From positions 241,485 to 305,484 of the forward strand of contig NZ_WBVP01000002.1 of assembly GCF_008933155.1 (NCBI RefSeq): 64,000 nt of DNA. The letters run 5' to 3'. The DNA comes from Aliivibrio finisterrensis. GTDB taxonomy: Bacteria > Pseudomonadota > Gammaproteobacteria > Enterobacterales > Vibrionaceae. Within the stretch, counting starts at the first letter, position 1; the number at the start of each line of letters is the position of its first letter. The translations under genes and the position numbers were made by a program. Below, one piece after another: positions 63,963 through 64,000 of this stretch. The notes below the pieces were generated by a model. The model was given only the letters and a program-made list of their open reading frames with translations, was not told the DNA's origin and ran no database searches.

Positions 63963-64000
63963 ATCAGGCCTATTCAGTAATGAGTAGGCCTGATTTTTTA
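63963..64000 (+). terminator. Terminator of gbpA
   Basis: ATCAGGCCTA and TAGGCCTGAT form a 10-bp stem followed by T6, about 40 bp after the stop. Confidence 0.85.

Overview
The window looks like chromosomal DNA from a Vibrionaceae bacterium, most likely Aliivibrio. The evidence is AT-rich DNA, an MSHA pilus gene block (mshC-D-O-P-Q), a chitin-binding GbpA lytic monooxygenase, an FMN nitroreductase that resembles V. fischeri FRase I, Aer-like and HAMP-type chemotaxis receptors, and many small Vibrio-type genes. The species is inferred from remembered family resemblance; no search was run.

Layout. 1-7.6 kb: an M14 carboxypeptidase (cut by the window edge) and the 3' part of the MSHA pilus cluster on the minus strand; the pilin genes mshA/mshB are not next to mshC. 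7.8-32.4 kb: ordinary housekeeping and accessory genes. These are a lipase-like hydrolase, an M3 oligopeptidase, two chemotaxis receptors, a purine permease behind a PurR-like box, a beta-mannosidase, a DNA glycosylase-like protein, a MerR-methyltransferase fusion, a GNAT, an oxidoreductase, a LysR regulator, a nitroreductase, an old-yellow-enzyme behind a possible attenuator leader, a peptide transporter, a rhodanese and a crotonase. Several genes under 50 codons are included.

32.9-57.7 kb is a DNA phosphorothioation (PT) defence island of about 25 kb, arranged as two converging halves that meet at a 14-bp-stem hairpin (48593-48630). The plus half carries dptF-dptG-dptH (the DndFGH-type restriction complex). 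A second, distinct five-gene block follows: a PLD-nuclease/SF2 helicase, a 65-68 aa protein, a second DndD-like SMC ATPase with a zinc hook, a 128 aa protein, and a 944 aa protein that joins an RNA-polymerase alpha-CTD-like helix-hairpin-helix, a sigma region 4-like HTH, a HARE-HTH and further winged helices. The minus half carries dndB-dndC-dndD-dndE (sulfur modification). Upstream of it is a PT-associated methyltransferase, a small SAM methyltransferase and an HNH nuclease, separated from dndB by a 13-bp perfect inverted repeat. No dndA is present, so the sulfur donor would have to be a chromosomal cysteine desulfurase. In the expected working model DndBCDE marks host DNA, DptFGH attacks unmarked DNA, and the second block is an additional PT-linked effector, possibly of the PbeABCD type. 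The sigma/alpha-CTD-like protein is the least explained part.

57.7-64 kb: an alpha/beta hydrolase, a roughly 160-bp MITE-like element with a truncated relative at 26.5 kb, a 40 aa membrane protein, a cysteine-rich unknown, a DASS-family dicarboxylate/sulfate-type symporter, a LacI-type palindrome and gbpA.
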